A stretch of 14,620 nucleotides of DNA from Hyphomonadaceae bacterium (GTDB lineage: Bacteria; Pseudomonadota; Alphaproteobacteria; Caulobacterales; Hyphomonadaceae). Below, piece after piece: positions 12,741 through 14,620 of this stretch (the stretch's first letter is position 1; the number at the start of each line of letters is the position of its first letter). The stretch spans positions 1 to 14,620 of the forward strand of contig JAUYSA010000213.1 of NCBI GenBank assembly GCA_030696545.1. Direction: 5' to 3'. The translations under genes were made by a program, and so were the position numbers. The notes below the pieces were generated by a model that was not told where the DNA came from, ran no database searches, and was given only the letters and a program-made list of their open reading frames with translations.

Positions 12741-13940
12741 ATGGCCGATCCGAAAATCCATCGCTGTGACGTCGCTATTGCCGGGGGAGGGCCCGTCGGG
12801 CTGACGCTCGCGCTGGCGCTCGCCCGGCGCGGGTATGAAACGGTGGTGGCTGATGCCGGCGCGCCTCCGGCCAAGGGCGGGAATGCGGATAGCCGGGCGT
12901 ATTTCATCGCCTATGGCGTCTGGCGGATCTTCAAGGCGCTTGGGCTGGGGGAGGCGCTGCTCGTGGGAGCCGAGCCGGTGCTTCAGGTCGAGGCCGAAGG
13001 GCGCATTGGCGGGATCAGCTTCATTGCCGAAGACTGCGCCGAGCCGGTGCTTGGCTACATGGTCGAGGCCAGCGTGCTGGCTGAGGTGCTTCATGCAGCG
13101 GTCGCGGCCGAGAAGCGGGTGACGCTTCTGTCGGGCGCGCGGATTGCGAGCGTCGAGCTGGGCGATCCGTGCGCCGTGCTGAAGCTGGCGGATGCCGAGA
13201 TACAGGCGCCGCTGGTGGTGGGGTGCGATGGCATGCGGTCGATGGTTCGCCAGGCGGCAGGGTTGCGCTTCGAGGGGCATGACTACGACGCGACGGCGAT
13301 ATCGACGACAGTGAAGCTCTCCCAGCCGCATCATGGCGCGGCACGGCAGATCTTCCTGCCGAACGGCCCGATGGCGGTGCTGCCACTGAAGAACGATCAC
13401 GCCAATCTGATCTGGACCGAGAAGGCTGCCGTGGCCGAGGCGCTGGTCGGCCTCGATGATCGCGGGTTCGAACTGGAGCTGGCGAAGAGGGCCGGCGATT
13501 TCATTCCGGGCGCAAGGCTGGCCGGGGCGCGGCACGCTTTTCCGATCGGGCTTTATGTGGCGGAGCGGTTCGATGCGCAGCGGGTCGCGCTGGCGGGGGA
13601 TTCGGCGCACGTCATTCATCCGCTCGGGGGACAGGGACTGAATCTCGGCTTGAAAGATGTGGCCGCGCTGGTCGATGTAATCGCGACGGCCGGCAGGGCC
13701 GGCCTGGATATCGGCGCGGCGAGCGCGCTGGAGCCATATACGCGCTGGCGCCGGGCGGACGTCGCGGCAACGGCGGCGGCGATGGAGGGGTTTGCGCGAG
13801 TGTTCTCTTCGCCCCTGCCCGTTAGGCTGGCGGCGGGGCTGGCTATGTCGGTTGCGGGATCTGTGCGCGAGGCGCGCAAGCTGTTCGCGAAAGAGGCCGG
13901 CGGCGATCTGGGTGAGCTGCCGACGCTGATGGCGCAGTGA
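12741..13940 (+). CDS. UbiH/UbiF/VisC/COQ6-family FAD-dependent hydroxylase
   Basis: The 399-residue product starts at ATG 12741. No Shine-Dalgarno is visible, and an earlier in-frame TTG would fall inside the amtB terminator, so a leaderless or short-leader mRNA is likely. It is a class A flavoprotein monooxygenase: the dinucleotide-binding GGGPVG lies at 15-20 in DVAIAGGGPVGLTLALALARRG, the CDG motif at 162-164, and the GD motif at 286-287 in VALAGDSAHVIHPLGGQGLNLGLKD. The last segment marks the ubiquinone-biosynthesis hydroxylases, which add ring hydroxyls to the polyprenyl-phenol precursor using NAD(P)H and O2. Which ring position it acts on cannot be told, because alphaproteobacteria use varied members (UbiL, UbiM, UbiH, UbiF). 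Length is normal. Confidence 0.88.
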   Translation: MADPKIHRCDVAIAGGGPVGLTLALALARRGYETVVADAGAPPAKGGNADSRAYFIAYGVWRIFKALGLGEALLVGAEPVLQVEAEGRIGGISFIAEDCAEPVLGYMVEASVLAEVLHAAVAAEKRVTLLSGARIASVELGDPCAVLKLADAEIQAPLVVGCDGMRSMVRQAAGLRFEGHDYDATAISTTVKLSQPHHGAARQIFLPNGPMAVLPLKNDHANLIWTEKAAVAEALVGLDDRGFELELAKRAGDFIPGARLAGARHAFPIGLYVAERFDAQRVALAGDSAHVIHPLGGQGLNLGLKDVAALVDVIATAGRAGLDIGAASALEPYTRWRRADVAATAAAMEGFARVFSSPLPVRLAAGLAMSVAGSVREARKLFAKEAGGDLGELPTLMAQ

Positions 13941-13993
13941 GGCGTTCTCGCGGGTGCGCGAGTTGGCTGGGTTTGGGTTTTGAGCGCGGCTGC

Positions 13994-14554
13994 CTAGGCC
14001 GTCGCGTTCTTGTTTGGCGGACTGACAAGTCCGCTCGTCCCGGCGCAAGCCGGGATCCAGGGCTGCTTGTGCAGGCCTGTTTCAACGCAGATCACCCTTG
14101 ATGCTCTAGGTCCCGACTTTCGTCGGGATGAGCGGAGTGAGGGTGGTGCGGGATTGATAGAGCGTGCGGGTTGCGCAGCTCTGATCTTAGCAATGGTTGT
14201 CATCCCGGCCGCAGCGTAGCGGAGAGCCGGGAACCATTGCGATGTGCGTCCCACTGGATGAATGGGTCCCGGATAGCGCTTCGCGCTTCCGGGATGACAA
14301 GCCGGGATGTGACGCACGATGGGGGTATCGCTTGCGGCGAATGTTTGGGTTCCCTTGTTTGTGTCGGTCTTCGCTCGGGGCAGAGCGTCCGGCATCATCC
14401 GTGTGCCAATCACGGGGAGACGGCGGAAGCTCATCTGGAGGGTTGAGGCGACGCTTCGCACCAGCTCTGCAAACGCGCGCAGCATCGCTACCAGCCAGAG
14501 CTGGGGAAGCGATGGAGAGCCTACCTCGTGTGAGCGGGTTTGTGCCGGTGTCAT
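13994..14554 (-). CDS. Doubtful ORF: short N-terminal part fused in frame to repeat-derived sequence
   Basis: A minus-strand frame from ATG 14554 (open up to a TTG at 14575) reads to 13994. The first 70 or so residues include the hydrophobic LWLVAMLRAFAELVRSVAST and the polar PDALPRAKTDTNKG, and could be a genuine small membrane-associated protein, which I do not recognise. The remaining roughly 115 residues are translations of the two palindromic repeats (for example CHPGSAKRYPGP and WIPACAGTSG), a pattern typical of false proteins. Either the whole ORF is spurious or a small gene lost its original stop when a repeat inserted. A GAGG lies 15 nt before the ATG, too far to help. Confidence 0.25.
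   Translation of the reverse strand: MTPAQTRSHEVGSPSLPQLWLVAMLRAFAELVRSVASTLQMSFRRLPVIGTRMMPDALPRAKTDTNKGTQTFAASDTPIVRHIPACHPGSAKRYPGPIHPVGRTSQWFPALRYAAAGMTTIAKIRAAQPARSINPAPPSLRSSRRKSGPRASRVICVETGLHKQPWIPACAGTSGLVSPPNKNATA
14030..14136. repeat. Palindromic intergenic repeat A, 107 bp
   Basis: The 13-bp ends TCCGCTCGTCCCG (14030-14042) and CGGGATGAGCGGA (14124-14136) are inverted repeats with one mismatch. Each end also forms its own hairpin: CCCGGC-GCAA-GCCGGG (14039-14054) and TCCCGAC-TTTC-GTCGGGA (14111-14128). The plan equals that of the element at 579-710: paired outer ends, hairpin at each end, loose middle. Similar dispersed repeats are frequent in alphaproteobacterial genomes. Confidence 0.75.
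14191..14300. repeat. Palindromic intergenic repeat B, about 104-110 bp
   Basis: Perfect 12-bp terminal inverted repeats TTGTCATCCCGG (14197-14208) and CCGGGATGACAA (14289-14300). The left half also folds by itself: CAATGGTT (14191-14198) with AACCATTG (14232-14239), enclosing CCCGGC/GCCGGG (14204-14209, 14226-14231). The right half has TCCCGGA/TCCGGGA (14267-14273, 14288-14294) around AGCGC/GCGCT. It lies 60 bp from repeat A. No transposase or obvious target-site duplication. Confidence 0.75.
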
Positions 14555-14620
14555 GGGTGAGAGTATGACCCTCAACTCCGGCCCGGTGGAATCTGGAGGG
14601 CGCTATCCCCCATCCTTGTC

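Noticed and set aside
11067..14048. A 993-codon minus-strand open frame antisense to amtB and the UbiH-like gene
   Set aside because: It is very rich in Arg, Asp, Ala and Gln, has no recognisable domain, and runs across two certain genes and a perfect terminator. Long antisense frames are common in high-GC DNA.
14030..14300. Repeats A and B as an insertion sequence
   Set aside because: They are only about 105 bp each, with no transposase and no target duplication; a non-autonomous element remains possible but is not shown.
14010..14568. Plus-strand frames through repeats A and B
   Set aside because: Three overlapping frames all derive from repeat sequence (for example VVIPAAA, SRFRDDKPG) and lack ribosome sites.
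1..14620. CRISPR array, prophage, toxin-antitoxin or defence island
   Set aside because: I found no regularly spaced repeats, integrase, phage structural genes or recognisable toxin, nuclease-immunity or antitoxin pairs.

Overview
The window looks like chromosomal DNA of a high-GC alphaproteobacterium. I infer something near the Caulobacterales/Hyphomonadaceae, but no rRNA or species marker is present, so this rests on gene content: a CenR-type response regulator, an alphaproteobacterial style of FtsK and LolA, a UbiH/COQ6-type hydroxylase, and intergenic palindromic repeats of a kind common in that class. I see no tRNA, rRNA, CRISPR array, transposase, integrase or prophage gene. Most genes are housekeeping or envelope functions.

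Layout. 1-515 (-): 3'-truncated YhhN/lysoplasmalogenase-type membrane protein. 579-710: palindromic repeat. 724-1236 (-): L,D-transpeptidase (YkuD) gene, divergent from cenR (1334-2020, +); the 97-bp gap holds two inverted 9-bp half-sites. 2122-3147 (+): secreted protein of unknown function. 3151-3762, 3849-4664 and 5017-5796 (all -): a lipoprotein, exodeoxyribonuclease III (xth) and the periplasmic lipoprotein carrier LolA. 5921-6940 (+): MmcQ/YjbR-family gene followed by two tandem paralogous small membrane-anchored proteins, ending at a bidirectional terminator shared with cspA (7041-7250, -). 7599-7877 (+): small charged helical protein, ending at a second bidirectional terminator that faces ftsK (7966-10530, -). 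10531-11033: divergent region between ftsK and amtB with a strong minus-strand terminator that no annotated gene explains. 11034-12608 (+): ammonium transporter AmtB. 12741-13940 (+): UbiH-like FAD hydroxylase. 13941-14620: two further palindromic repeats read through by a probable repeat-tailed ORF.

How the genes fit together. ftsK (chromosome segregation and division), lolA and the lipoprotein gene (outer-membrane lipoproteins), the L,D-transpeptidase (peptidoglycan) and cenR (an envelope regulator in relatives) form an envelope/division theme. xth, amtB and ubiH are general housekeeping genes that, as I recall, often accompany ftsK-lolA in alphaproteobacteria. The yjbR-to-cspA block sits between ftsK and lolA and looks like a local insertion into that order.

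I found no clearly novel multi-gene system. The best leads are the orphan terminator and possible small RNA between amtB and ftsK, the paired inverted half-sites between the L,D-transpeptidase gene and cenR, and the coupled yjbR plus twin two-cysteine small proteins.
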